In this document: piece after piece, positions 11,201 to 21,900 of the stretch
How positions within the stretch are numbered: the stretch's first letter is position 1
Layout: every line of letters starts with the position of its first letter
Assembly: GCF_030272615.1 (NCBI RefSeq)
Contig: NC_081412.1
Span: forward strand, 686,026,583-686,086,582
DNA length: 60,000 nt
From: Cryptomeria japonica
Lineage: Eukaryota > Streptophyta > Pinopsida > Cupressales > Cupressaceae
Direction: 5' to 3'
Translations under genes and position numbers: made by a program
Notes under the pieces: model-generated
The model's input: only the letters and a program-made list of their open reading frames with translations
The model's database searches: none
What the model was told of the DNA's origin: nothing

Positions 11201-11890
11201 TAACTTCTCACTCTTCTTCTTTTTCCCAACCTTGAGAAATCTGACTCTTTTCTATTTGCCATAAACACAGTTTTCATAGAACTCCAAATCAATCTTCTTT
11301 AGTCCTGGCAATAGATTTTTGGAGTGAAGGATTTTCATCCCTTTGTCACTCATGTGCCCAAGCCTATGGTGCCACATTATCGAATTTGTTCTTGCAACAT
11401 TTATTGTTGTTGTCCCTGCAGTAACTTTATTTGTAGCAGCTAAGGTAGAGTAATTGTTACCAGTACACGGATATAATGTGCCTACCTTTGCACCTTTAGC
11501 TACTACTAATGATCCTTTAGTGACCTTCCAGATACTGTTTGAGAAGGTAACTATGCAACCTTCACTACCTAGTTGCCCTGCATAAATTAAATTTCTTCTT
11601 AAGTTAGGAACATGTCTTACCTCCTGCAGAAACCAATCTTTCCATTCTGCAACTTGATCTTTATCTTTCCTTTTCCAACAATTTGACAGGGCTCATCATC
11701 ACCCAAATATACCTATCCAAAATCACCTTGAACATAATCTAGAAAATATTTTCTATGGGGTGTAGCATGAAATGAAGCCCCAAAATTTATTACCCAGGAA
11801 TCATTAACGTTATCCAAACATAAGATTAAAGCATCTTGTAAAGTATTACTTGCAATATTAGCTTCCTTACTGTCATTTTCATTTTTGTCT
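11201..11890 (-). pseudogene. Copia-3 protease and GAG-pre-integrase region
   Basis: Minus strand. The protease active site reads WVINFGASFHATPH (about 11770-11810). The catalytic Asp of the usual D-[ST]-G is Asn, which should inactivate it. Then come LGDDEPC, VRHVPNLRRNLI, and the GAG-pre-integrase zinc segment IMWHHRLGHMSDKGMKIL (about 11330-11380). Frameshifts break the region, so no long frame is open. Confidence 0.8.
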
Positions 11891-12669
11891 CCTTCTTTGT
11901 TTTTTCAAGACCAACAGTCTTTCTTTAGATGACCAGGCTTTCTGCAGTACCAACAATCTTTCTTTCCTCTAGATTGAGAGCGTCCTTTCTTTGGCTTCCC
12001 TCATGACTTCTCATTCCAAGGGCCTTTTCCTCTTTCCTTTGATCTTCCTCTGTTCTCCACATTCAAAACACTGCTTGATGATGTTGGAGTCTCACCTGTG
12101 CTTTTCCTTTGCATTTCCTCACTTAGGATAACACCAACAATATCATCAAATATCAAAGTATTTTTACCAGAGACAGAGTTACTTATAGCCATAACCAAGC
12201 TATTCCAGCTTTCTGGCAAAGAACATAAAATCAAGAGAGCCCTAACCTCTTCTGCAAAGGTAATTTTTACCGAAGACAATTGACTGGTAATTGTATTAAA
12301 TTCATTTAAGTGCTCCGCTATAGATCCTCCCTCACTCATTTTCAAATTAAACAAACGCTTCATAAGAAATATCTTATTCGAAGCCGAGGGTTTCTCATAC
12401 AACTTAGCCAATGTCGCCATCAAATCTACAGTCATTTTTGCTTTTGTGATATTAAATGCTACAAACGGTGCAAGGCACAATCGAATGGATCCTAGTGCCT
12501 TTCTATCTAAAATGTCCCACTTTTCATTTGACATTGTGGTCGCTTTCTTTGCCTTTCCTTCCAATGGCCGCCACAAATCCTTTTGATACAGGTAATCCTC
12601 CATTTGCATTTTCCATAACTGATAGTTCTGATCGTTAAACTTTTCGACCTTGAATTTGGAATCCTCCAT
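11891..12669 (-). pseudogene. Copia-3 gag with zinc knuckle
   Basis: Minus strand from ATG at 12669. [20 protein letters not shown] and [18 protein letters not shown] are typical of copia gag (DUF4219/UBN2 type), followed by [19 protein letters not shown] and [15 protein letters not shown]. The frame stops in TGA at 12001-12003, but the same frame goes on into a Lys/Arg/Ser-rich stretch and the zinc knuckle CWYCRKPGHLKKDC (about 11918-11960), intact CCHC. Gag forms the virus-like particle and the knuckle binds RNA. The first Met is about 47 bp downstream of the PBS. Confidence 0.9.
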
Positions 12670-12715
12670 TGCTCCCACTCAAATATGGGAGTTCTGCCAA
12701 TTTACATAAAACCTC

Positions 12716-12727
12716 GCTCTGATACTA
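12716..12727 (-). other. Copia-3 primer binding site
   Basis: On the minus strand this reads TAGTATCAGAGC, one base off TGGTATCAGAGC, the common plant PBS complementary to the 3' end of initiator tRNA-Met. It lies 2 bp inside the 5' LTR. Confidence 0.85.
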
Positions 12728-12729
12728 AT

Positions 12730-13179
12730 TGTTAGGGTTTCAAGTAGATCCGAAGCAAATATGAACTAACAATTATATGCAAATTTAAATACAAAAGATA
12801 AAGAAATAAAACAGGACACAGATAACACAAAGATTTAACATGGTTCACCCAAAATGGGTTACGTCCACCATACACAGCCGTCCAATCTTTCTTATTATCC
12901 AACAAAAATAGTACATCAACCTTACAATGCCTTAAGCATCCCAACTGCTTATAACATGCATTTTAGGGCAACCAACAAAGTCGGCCTTTTTAGGGTTTTA
13001 TTATAATGTCGGTTTTCATCAACAAAAAATGACAATTTTTTTTTTCTCGGGGGCTACCGCCTCCGAACCCCCGCAGCGGGCTTCGCCCGCTTTCTCGAGG
13101 CCCGACCTGGCCCTGGAACCCCGACGAAAATATGTGTTGAGTGTACAGTACTTTGCTGATCAGTCATCGCATATCAACA
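12730..13179 (-). repeat. Copia-3 5' LTR (right copy)
   Basis: Matches 6599-7047 over its length with scattered substitutions and small indels. The GC-rich block is at about 13050-13120. The right end ATATCAACA is followed by the TSD ATTGG. Confidence 0.93.
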
Positions 13180-13184
13180 ATTGG

Positions 13185-13689
13185 TGTATAGTGGTTGTAT
13201 TCCCTTAGGAAATTTTCCAAAAATATCAATCTATGGAATTGAAGTTGAAATCTATGGGGGAATACAAAATACTTAAGGGTAAACTTGAGAGATAACATCA
13301 AGTGATCACAACTAAGAATATTGAAGGGACATTTTATAATGAACCAATATCATAGGCAGTTAGTTGCTTTATATTGAAAGACATCTCAACTCAAAGTTTA
13401 TGTAATCGCAACATTTATCATACTAGTATTAGGATATCATAGAAAAGTGTAGTATGGTGTTTGGTGACATGCTTCTAAGATGGCCACTAGATAAGTGTTG
13501 GATATTAGAGTTTGGTGCAGGGGTACCTCATTAACATTCCAATCATGGCTCTAAGGATGAAAACTAGGATCATTGTAGTGTCTTAGTGTGTCTTGTGTTA
13601 TGCAAGTTTGTTTCATGTATTCAATAAGCTCCACCATGTAAGCCCATGTCACCAATTAGGCAATTTGATAAGCCAATTGGGACTATGTG
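13185..13689. other. No gene recognised; host sequence of the solo LTR
   Basis: No open frame of note. TGTTGGATATTAGAGT at 13496 matches the first 16 bases of the Copia-2 3' LTR and may be the start of an older copia LTR, into which the solo LTR at 13695 inserted. The right-hand side of the same host sequence continues at 17839. Confidence 0.5.
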
Positions 13690-13907
13690 GTCAATGTTGG
13701 CATTACACACTCTAATGGTAGTTGAAGGTGATTGAAGGTGTTGTTATTGATGGAAACCTTGCAATCTTATGGCACCGACAGGCACTGACACTGACAGACA
13801 CTACACCGATAGACACTTCACTGGCAGCGACAATAGTGTATACCGGCACCCCAGCCGACAAGATTTTGATTATTGTATTTAATTGTAAATATCTTTTTGT
13901 AAGCCGA

Positions 13908-15323
13908 TGATGCAGAGCATCCTGGAAAACCAATTGAAACTCTAAGATCATGCTGATCCATCCATATTTTTATCACGAGAACAACTCATTAGAGGAATAT
14001 TTCATCACACTTCAACAATCAATCAATCAAGAAAACATAAACTTAATCTAGGTATCAAACTTGCTAACTTGTTGTTCCCTTGGATAGACCTATACACAAA
14101 AGTCTATAACTCTCTAACCATTTAAAAAAACCTCAATCCAATTAGTCAAACCTTGAATAATAGGATTAAAAAAAACATATCCAAAAATTATCCACATCCA
14201 ACAGTTCAATTAAAAGTTATGGCCGCTGCATTGAAACTCATTTTTGTTGTCCCCAAACAAAGCATGTGCATGCCTAGTTTGCCTAGGGCATAAAATATCT
14301 TTCAAAAAACAAACCCAAATTATCCCAAAATAATTTCACACAAACCGTTTATGGATTTAATTTCATAATATGTAATCCATTAAATTTTCCAATGATTTAA
14401 TCATTATATAAAGATAAATCATTGCCTGCAACTCCATTGAAGACAGTTTAAAACCAGTTTTCACCAAAATCTTCATAACTTCCACAAATATAAACAAAAA
14501 TGTCTCAGACCAAAAGGAAAAGAAAGAGGATTCACATATCTTTCCAATACATATATTTAGTGTTTATAATTATTCCATATGAGTCCATACCATACACTGG
14601 AACATGACTGTTCTCAGGAAACCTCAAATCTGCAATCAACAACTTTCACCAAAAACTTCATAACTTCTTCATTTCTACAAAAAATCACTCCAAACCAAAA
14701 GGAAAAGAAATTTAATTCACATATCTGACTATAAATTATATATATATACAAAGGTTTCCAGGCCATACATGGTCCTACAAGGCTTGGAACCAACATAAAA
14801 ATTGAAAAATCAATCAAAATAACAATAGTAGAATACACCAAAATGTATCAAAATGTTCTCCTTTCTTCCCTTTCTTCTCTTTCTCATTTGGAATGACCAT
14901 ACAATACCTTTTTATAGAATATTGGTCATTTTTGACCTTACAATTACCTCTTATAACCAACTTTTAACCCCTTTTGCAACTTTGCTTGACAACATTTTGT
15001 TGTCAAGTTGACAACTTTTACACTTTTGCACAAATGACTTCATGGCTTTATAAAAACCTTCAATACATGTCCAAATGACCATTTAAAAATATTATACATG
15101 ATTATTACCATTTTAAGGGTCATTCCACAATTTTTAACCCATTTGACCAATTAAGACCTTAACTAGGACAATTTGACAACTTTTTACAAATGGCTCTAAT
15201 TAGCCTTACATATTGATTCACCATGACTTAAAATGAAAATAAAAACTCAACTGTGATTGAATTTACTCATGAATTGTATTTTATCTTCTTGTATCCTCTT
15301 GGTGCTTAGGTACTCCTGCACCA
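13908..15323 (-). repeat. 3' LTR (left) of the non-autonomous element
   Basis: About 1,416 bp, starting TGATGCAGAGCATCC and ending TACTCCTGCACCA. It has an internal tandem duplication of roughly 180 bp: the text TTTCACCAAAA followed by TTCATAACTTC and CCAAAAGGAAAAGAAA occurs at about 14460-14530 and again at about 14645-14710. Confidence 0.88.
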
Positions 15324-15804
15324 TACTCCTGACCTTGAAATGTTTCCATGTCCCATGGAAACACTCTGGTTAAGAACCTGCAAACAAAACTTTGCCTCTT
15401 CGTCTTCATCATTGGATTGATGCCTCCACTGCACTCTCTCTATCCTTCAACTGTGACTCCTATCAATGGAGTTTATTCTAGCTGCCTCTAAGTTGCATCT
15501 CTAATCTGAAGTCCACTCCTCCATGCTACTACAAACACCAATAGCCTATGTCCCTCACTTGGGAGTCCCTTCATGCCTCTCTCCCCAGGACTTTTGGCGA
15601 CACCCAATGGACCATCTTCTTTGACCCTCTTAACAGACCTTCTTGTCTGCCCACATGTAGCGAGCGAACATGCACCTGCAACCATAAAAACTCAATAACA
15701 ATAATCAAATCCGAAACCTTTGCTCAACCCAAAATCCTGGTGTAGATTGCCTCTTTCGGCGCTATATCTACACGCTCAGAATCTTCTGAGCTCTGATGCC
15801 AATT
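15324..15804 (-). other. Internal region and PBS of the non-autonomous element
   Basis: 481 bp with no convincing ORF. On the minus strand it begins with the PBS TGGCATCAGAGC (15790-15801) and ends next to the left LTR with a weak purine tract AAGGTCAGGAGTA (15324-15336). Nothing resembling gag or pol is present. Confidence 0.75.
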
Positions 15805-17255
15805 TGATGTAGAGCATCTTAGAAAACCAATCACAAATCTACAATCATGCTGATCCATCCATATTTTAATCATGAGAAAAACTCATTAGAGGCATATTTC
15901 ATCAAACTTCAACAATCAATCAATCAAGAAAACATAACCTTAATCTAGGTATCAAACTTGCCAACTTGTTGTTCCCTTGGATAGACCTATACACAGAGGT
16001 CTATAACTCTCTAACTAGATACAAACACCTCAATCCCTTCGGTTAGACCCTGAATAACATAAAAACAACATATCCAACAATTACCCACATCCAACAGTTC
16101 GATTAAAAGTTATGGCCGCTGGATTGAGACCCATTTTTGTTGTCCCCAAACAAAGCATGTGCATGCCCAGTCTGTCTAGGGCATCAAATATCTTTCAAAA
16201 AACAAACCCAAATGATCCAAAACCAATTTGTCAAAAACCCTTTATGGATTTAATTTCATAATATGTAATCCATTAAATTTTTCAATGGTATAATCATTAT
16301 ATAAAGACAAATCATTGCCTGCAACTCCATTGAAGACAGTTTAAAACCAGTTTTCACCAAAATCTTCATAACTTCCACAAATATAAACAAAAATGTCTCA
16401 GACCAAAAGGAAAAGAAAGAGGATTCACATATATTTCCAATAAATCTATTTATCAGTCATAATTATTCCATATGAGTCCATACCATACGGTGAAACATGC
16501 ATGTTCTTAGGAAACCTCAAATCTGCAATCAACAACTTTCACCAAAAACTTCATAACTTCTTGATTTCTAAAAATAATCACTCCAAACCAAAAGGAAAAG
16601 AAAGTTAATTCACATATATAACTATCCATTATATATACACAAAGGTTTCTAGGACATACATGGTCGTACAAGGCCTGGAACCAACATAAAAACTGGAAAG
16701 CCAATCAAAATAACAATAGTAGAATGCACCAAAATGTATCAAAATGTTCTACTTTCTTCCTTTCTTCTCTTTCTCATTTGGAACGACCATACAATACCTT
16801 TTTATAGAATCTTGGTCAGTTTTGACCTTACAACTACCTCTCATAACCATTACAACTACCTCTCATAACCAAGTTTTAACCCCTTTTGCATCTTTTGTTG
16901 CATTTTTGCAACTTTGCTTGACAATATTTTGTTGTGAAGTTGACAACTTTTACACTTTTGCACAAATGACTTCATGGCTTTATAAAAACCTTCAATACAT
17001 GTCCAAATGACCATTTAAAAATCTTATACATGCTTATTACCATTTCAAGGGCCATTTCACAATTTTTAACCCATTTGACCAATTAAGACTTTAACTAGGA
17101 CAATTTGACAACTTTTTACAAATGGCTCTAATTAGCCTTACAAATTGATTCACCATGACTTAAAATAAACATAAAAACTCAAATGTGATTGAATTTACTC
17201 ATGAATTGTATTTTATCTTCTTGTATCCTCTTAGTGCTTAGGTACTCCTACACCA
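15805..17255 (-). repeat. 5' LTR (right) of the non-autonomous element
   Basis: About 1,451 bp, matching the left LTR over its length, with extra local duplications: CATTACAACTACCTCTCATAA twice in tandem at about 16830-16880, partly explaining its greater length. Confidence 0.88.
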
Positions 17256-17838
17256 ACCGACATGGCATATTGTAATAAGACTCATATATGTATGAGGTCT
17301 TGTAAATCATTTTGATATAGGATGAACATGATGGATATGTAGAAGTGATGAATGAATATTAAGGAAGATTTTGTATAAGGGTTTATGGTTATAGTATGAG
17401 CTTAAACCGGTATTGAACCTAGCATAGCAGATGTTAAATTGTAGCAGTACATTATATTGGATTTTCATAATCTATTTTGTAAGTCAGTGAGACTTTCTTT
17501 TGTATTTGAGCAGTGAGTTCTAGGCAGTTGGCCTTCCTGCATGTGCAGGCACCACATTGTAAGTAATATCCATTCATTGGCCAGTGAGTGAATATTGTGG
17601 GTCACAAATCCCACTGAGGTTTTTCCCACACCAGGTTTCCTTGTTAAAAATCTTGTGTTATGGCGTGCTTTCTATGTTGTCTTTATTGTTCATATTTATT
17701 GCATTAATTCTTATTTACCGATACAATGTTTTGGAATGCAAAATACTTAATAAGGTCAAATATTTTGTTAACCGGTTAGATACTGATTCACCGCCCCCTC
17801 TCAGTATCTTTGGGACTGTCATTAATCCTAACAGTCAA

Positions 17839-19185
17839 TAGGGGTAGTAGATGGTTTAGTTTTGTGTTTGATAGGTTTTTGACATGTTTTAGGAGTGTTT
17901 GGTTGATCCAAGTGTGTGGATCCCAACCTTAGTAAGTGTGACAACATTTTATGCAAAATTATAAAATTGCAACTTTTGGAAAATGCAACTTTTGAGTGCA
18001 AAAGGGCAACTTTTTGAAATGCGGTTGAGGAAGTCTTTCAACGGCTCCAACCTCCTCCAAATTCAGTTGGAAACCGTTGGGGAGCTATATAAAACTTGTG
18101 GACATGATTACCAAGGTTGTTGATGTTGTGTTGTGAATTTGTGAAGCAATTGAACACAAAAATATTGAAGTTTTCCCAAAATTTTTGTCTTTGCACTGAT
18201 TGCATGTGCCTATACGGATTGGATTGAAGCACACAATTCATGGATTAGGTAGAGGGGAAAATTAGCTTTGATTTGGTGGTGATCTAAGGCTTTGATTATT
18301 TCTATGTAGTGAGAAACCCTTATTTTTCTAACTGTAACCCGGGAAACCAGGGTTTGACTAGGGTTTCGCCAAATAATGGCCATATCTTGCATCGCCTACC
18401 TCTAGAATTTCTTTCCTTTAGTGGAATGCAAGATTGGTTAGTGTAAATTAAGGTTTGCATGGGTTTTTGGAGGGGATACTTGATTCTGTGGAGAAGGAAG
18501 CAAAATTAGGTAGGCATCTCTATGTGACTACCTAGGACAAGATTTAGGACAATCATCCTAAAAATATGATAGCAGTGGATTCCAAGTGTGTAACCATGGA
18601 ATTAGAAGTTATTCACCATCCCTCACATGCTCATAGAGCTGGTTTTGCAGTTGTGATACTGGTAAAGGGGTTTGCTTTGTAAATTAAGCCTAATCGCCCT
18701 AATTAGGTCTCTAGGCTTCTAAGGGGATCAGACCTTTAGGTTGTAGATCTTGCCAACCCATTTTGGGGATGAATGTAACTCCCAAAAGGGTATCTAGAAT
18801 GGTGAGTATTTTGTCAAAGTGTTTGGAAGATTTTGGAGTTAAAGGTAAAATACCGGTATAGGAGGGCTACTAGCCTAAGGGGTAGGTTTCCAAAGGAGGT
18901 ATAAGGAATTGATGCCTAAGTCCTAAAACAATGCTTGGAATAGTTCTTAGATTCCATGTATAGACCAAATTCAAAATCCCTAAGGGCAGGAGTCACCGGT
19001 AAGGCATGTTTGATAAGTTGAAGCCTTTTACTCATCTTGAATAGGTGTTAGGCTTGAGTAGTGGAGAGTAGTTCTAAACCTTAAGGTGTGGAGTCCTTTC
19101 TTGTAGGGTCATTTTGATATTTGAAGGGTCTAGCTCTAACCTTTTGGACTTGTCCTTAGGTGTAAGGAGGCCTCTGCATCAGAGT
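17839..19185. other. No gene recognised; possible old LTR promoter
   Basis: No gene-like frame. A TATA-like TATATAAAA at 18086-18094, followed by a gene-free leader-like stretch, suggests a decayed LTR, but no partner repeat was found. Copia-2 begins at its right end, after GCATCAGAGT. Confidence 0.45.
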
Positions 19186-19327
19186 TGTTGGAATGTATCG
19201 TTGTCATTGATGTCAACATATTCCTGTGTTGCAGAGAATTGGTTTGTTGCACTGAGTTGAGTTGGTTTGGTTACAAATGTGCTGATGCAGATTAATGGGT
19301 TTTGAAATACTTATCTCTATTTGATTC
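19186..19327 (+). repeat. Copia-2 5' LTR, left piece
   Basis: Starts TGTTGG and aligns with the start of the 3' LTR at 41258 (GTTGTCATTGA, TCAACATATTCCT, GCAGAGAATTGGTTTGTTGCA). The alignment is cut at 19327, where the Tat-A LTR begins. Confidence 0.85.
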
Positions 19328-20120
19328 AGTATACACCTAAAATTGTCCAATCTAATTAAATAAATATTTTATTTATTTAATTATTTTAATCCTAATTGTT
19401 CTATTAATTAAATAAATCTTTATTTATTTAATTAATTAATTTATCCTCTTCTAGCCTTATTTCTCATTTAAATAAATACATTTATTTATTTAAATTATCC
19501 TTTTTCCTAAATTAAATAGATACTCTTATTTATTTAATTGATCCCACTTCTTCTATTAATTAAATGAATCTTTATTTATTTAATTAATTCATTAGCCTTT
19601 TCCACCCATGACACATGTCATTCATCTCTTAATTCCTACACTACTTACCCTTTTATTATTTTCTTATTTCCTCTACCTACCCTTTAATCATAGCTGACCA
19701 TTTATCTTTTACACCTCTCAATCTTATCCCTTCATTTCTTATAGTGTCTTCTATATAAGGAGATGCTTCCTTCATTAACAACCCCCCCTAGACATATACA
19801 TTCTAATCAAGCATCCTAGCATTCGATCTTTCATATGCGATCCTACTTGCAACCACAATTCCTTTCTTTGTTGAGCTCTTGTGCACACATAAAATCTGAG
19901 AGCAATTATATCAAGCAAGATCAATGGAGATAGGAAGAATGGAGATTCAAACCATATTGGACATGTGATGGTATAATCTTTGTGATTTCATTTTATTTGC
20001 ATTGTCTTAGGTAATCTTCATATGTTATGGTGGATCTTTGTTGTTGTTAGGCTAGGGTTTTGTGGTTGAATTCGTTTAGTCTTTCAATATTATTGTTGTT
20101 ATCCTTTTTCACCGTATACA
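19328..20120 (+). repeat. Tat-A 5' LTR
   Basis: About 793 bp, matched to 34901-35692. The first base is A where the 3' copy has T. It ends ACCGTATACA. Five AT-rich palindromes built from TTAAATAAATA lie at about 19350-19590. A TATA box TATATAA is at 19752-19758, followed by GGAGATGCTTCC. Confidence 0.93.
19752..19758 (+). promoter_or_regulatory. Tat-A LTR TATA box
   Basis: TATATAA in CTTCTATATAAGGAGATG, conserved in the 3' LTR at 35324-35330. The position, about 370 bp from the LTR end, fits a U3/R junction. Confidence 0.7.
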
Positions 20121-20123
20121 TTT

Positions 20124-20141
20124 TGGCATGCCTGGTGGGAC
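20124..20141 (+). other. Tat-A probable primer binding site
   Basis: TGGCATGCCTGGTGGGAC starts 3 bp after the LTR and begins with the TGG that pairs with the CCA end of a tRNA. I could not name the tRNA. Confidence 0.6.
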
Positions 20142-20272
20142 TCTTGTCCCTTTTGCATTTAACATCTTTTGTTGCAGATTTTTTGTTTTTGAAGTTGCAG
20201 ATCTGACATTTCTGACAACATTTCGACATTTTCATGTTTGTGCATTTTGAGATTGCATTTTTGATTTTCTGT

Positions 20273-20494
20273 CACGTCTGTGACATCTGGAATCATGTTT
20301 GCGTCTTTGACATTATTTCATTTTTTTGCAGATTCCGAGAAATGCGTCTGTGTTCCCTATTCGCGTCTGTGAGGTCTCCAAAAGTGTTTGTGTTCAGGAA
20401 CCGGGTCTGTGTTTGGGAACAACGTTTGTGTCGGATTTAACCGCGTTTACGTGTTTATATAGCGTTTGTGTTAATTATAACCGCGTCTGTGTTT
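20273..20494 (+). repeat. Motif cluster 1: about ten GCGTCTGTGT-like words in the Tat-A leader
   Basis: Copies of a degenerate word close to [CG]CGTYTGTGT at about 20273, 20299, 20343, 20361, 20383, 20401, 20421, 20441, 20461 and 20481, often spaced near 20 bp. The cluster lies in the sense direction upstream of ORF1. See the finding on three clusters. Confidence 0.8.
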
Positions 20495-21900
20495 AGTCAT
20501 TGTATTTTGGCTTCTTTGATTCGGTTTTTCGTCATTCGGATTTCAGATCTAGTTTATATTGAGCTAACATCTTCAGATCTAACGAAATTGGTGCAACTTG
20601 TTTTGAAAGCAAAAATGCATTGTTGAAGGGCCTTATTTCACAAAGTCTTTTGGATCTAAAATTTACCTAACTTGTGTGCTTGCAAGAAGGGGTGATCATT
20701 TGAAACAATCCAAACTACTAACAAATCTTTGGTGCAGGACCATGACAAAGATTTTCTTTTGATCTTTATTGTGTGCCTTGTTTTCATAGATTATCAAACA
20801 CTTCAATAGGTGCACTAAAATTGAACCAATGTCTTTTGTGTCTTGGGCAATACGCTCTTTTTGTTTAATCTTTAGATGATCAGTCTCCCCGTGTGGTAAT
20901 TAGGACTACTAGTGAGGAGAGAACGACCCAAGTGGTAGCGAGGAAAACCCACCTCTTCCGAACCACTATAAACAACTGTATTCATGGTAAAAACTATGGA
21001 TAACATGTGCTAATTAGTTCATACCGACACTATGTCTCCCCATAAACTCGTTTGATTGAATTTATTTGATCAGTTGTAGGGCGTAACCCCTATCGGTTGG
21101 GAGTCTTCTATATTTACAAAGCTAAAAGTGTCGCATGTATGGCCACACGAGCATATCCCCTTACTAGCACCTTTTTGTTTTAGAAGCCAAAATCCTTCTA
21201 GTTGTTGGGACAGGAGGTCGGACCTCTGGAGTGGCCCACATACATATGGTTCTTAGTAGAGATACAAAGTTCACCACGGGGATTTTTCATGGGGACTGAT
21301 GCTTGGCTGCCCCGAGAAGTGAGTGCCGAGGGTGGAGCCAGTGGGGTCAAGCATCTAAGTATCCGCTCTGAATAGCGTAGCCTCATGTGGGAAGCAACAA
21401 CTATTGTCCTGGCCAACCATAAGAATTGTGCTTGTCTTATTTTGAACAATCAAACATTCAAGACCAAACATCAAAACATTGTGTCTTCAAGTGTATGTAA
21501 AACAATTTCACAAAATGCCACATATCCCATATATATCGGGAGGCCAACTGTAATGCTGATTGGGCTGCAAACGTGGCGGTGAAGAATGAGACAATTACCA
21601 CGTGGACAGGTGAGAGCGGTCTTCCCGGAGATGTAAGACAAATCATAATAAATGAAAGATATCAAAATACCCCAAAGAATCTTGATTGATAGGGCAATTA
21701 TGATATGTACTGAAGTAAGCACTTCGAGTTACTTTGATAATGAGGGAATTACTCATTATAACATCAAAGCTAGCAGAACGTGCATTATAACCTGTCAAAT
21801 CACTAATGCTACGCATGCTTTCTAGGTTTTTGTTTTAACTTCGACAAGCTTTCTGTTTCACCAGCTCTGTAACCTAAACTTGACTGTGAGAAATGACACC
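20495..21900 (+). other. Tat-A leader between cluster 1 and ORF1
   Basis: About 1.4 kb with no recognisable gene. It holds short open frames only. Long leaders are usual in Tat-type elements. Confidence 0.6.

Larger units (their letters stand above)
6594..13184 (-). mobile_element. Copia-3: complete Ty1/copia retrotransposon with 5 bp TSD
   Basis: The element proper is 6599-13179. It is flanked by exact 5 bp duplications ATTGG (6594-6598 and 13180-13184), starts and ends with 450 bp LTRs, and is read on the minus strand: gag at 12.67 kb, then zinc knuckle, protease, integrase, RT and RNase H down to 7.18 kb. PBS and PPT are in the right places. A 1.55 kb non-coding insertion splits the RT gene. 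Both LTRs start TGTTAGGG and end ATCAACA on the plus strand. By eye the LTRs differ by some percent, so it is not recent. The coding region has stops and a mutated protease active site, so it is dead. Confidence 0.95.
13908..17255 (-). mobile_element. Non-autonomous LTR element: 1.4 kb LTRs, 481 bp internal region
   Basis: Two long direct repeats (13908-15323 and 15805-17255) enclose 481 bp. The ends are TGATG and CACCA. Flanking 5 bp are GCCGA (13903-13907) and ACCGA (17256-17260), a TSD with one mismatch. On the minus strand the bases next to the right repeat read TGGCATCAGAGC, one base off the initiator tRNA-Met PBS, so the element is on the minus strand. It has no coding capacity and must have been moved by another element. 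Much more LTR than internal sequence sets it apart from usual TRIM and LARD elements. Confidence 0.88.
13690..17838 (+). mobile_element. Copia-type solo LTR with TSD GTCAA, split by a nested element
   Basis: The LTR runs 13695-13907 plus 17261-17833, about 786 bp once the nested element is removed. It starts TGTTGGCATTACAC and ends AATCCTAACA. Exact 5 bp duplications GTCAA flank it (13690-13694 and 17834-17838). Its right half has the same plan as the Copia-2 LTR: an AGTTCTAGGCAG block, GGTTTTTCCCACACC and the C-rich tail GATTCACCGCCCCCTCTC. With no internal region and a clean TSD it is best read as a solo LTR left by LTR-LTR recombination. Confidence 0.88.

Noticed and set aside
15488-15745. 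Small frames in the internal region of the non-autonomous element
   Set aside because: 65 codons on either strand with no motif; expected by chance in less AT-rich text.
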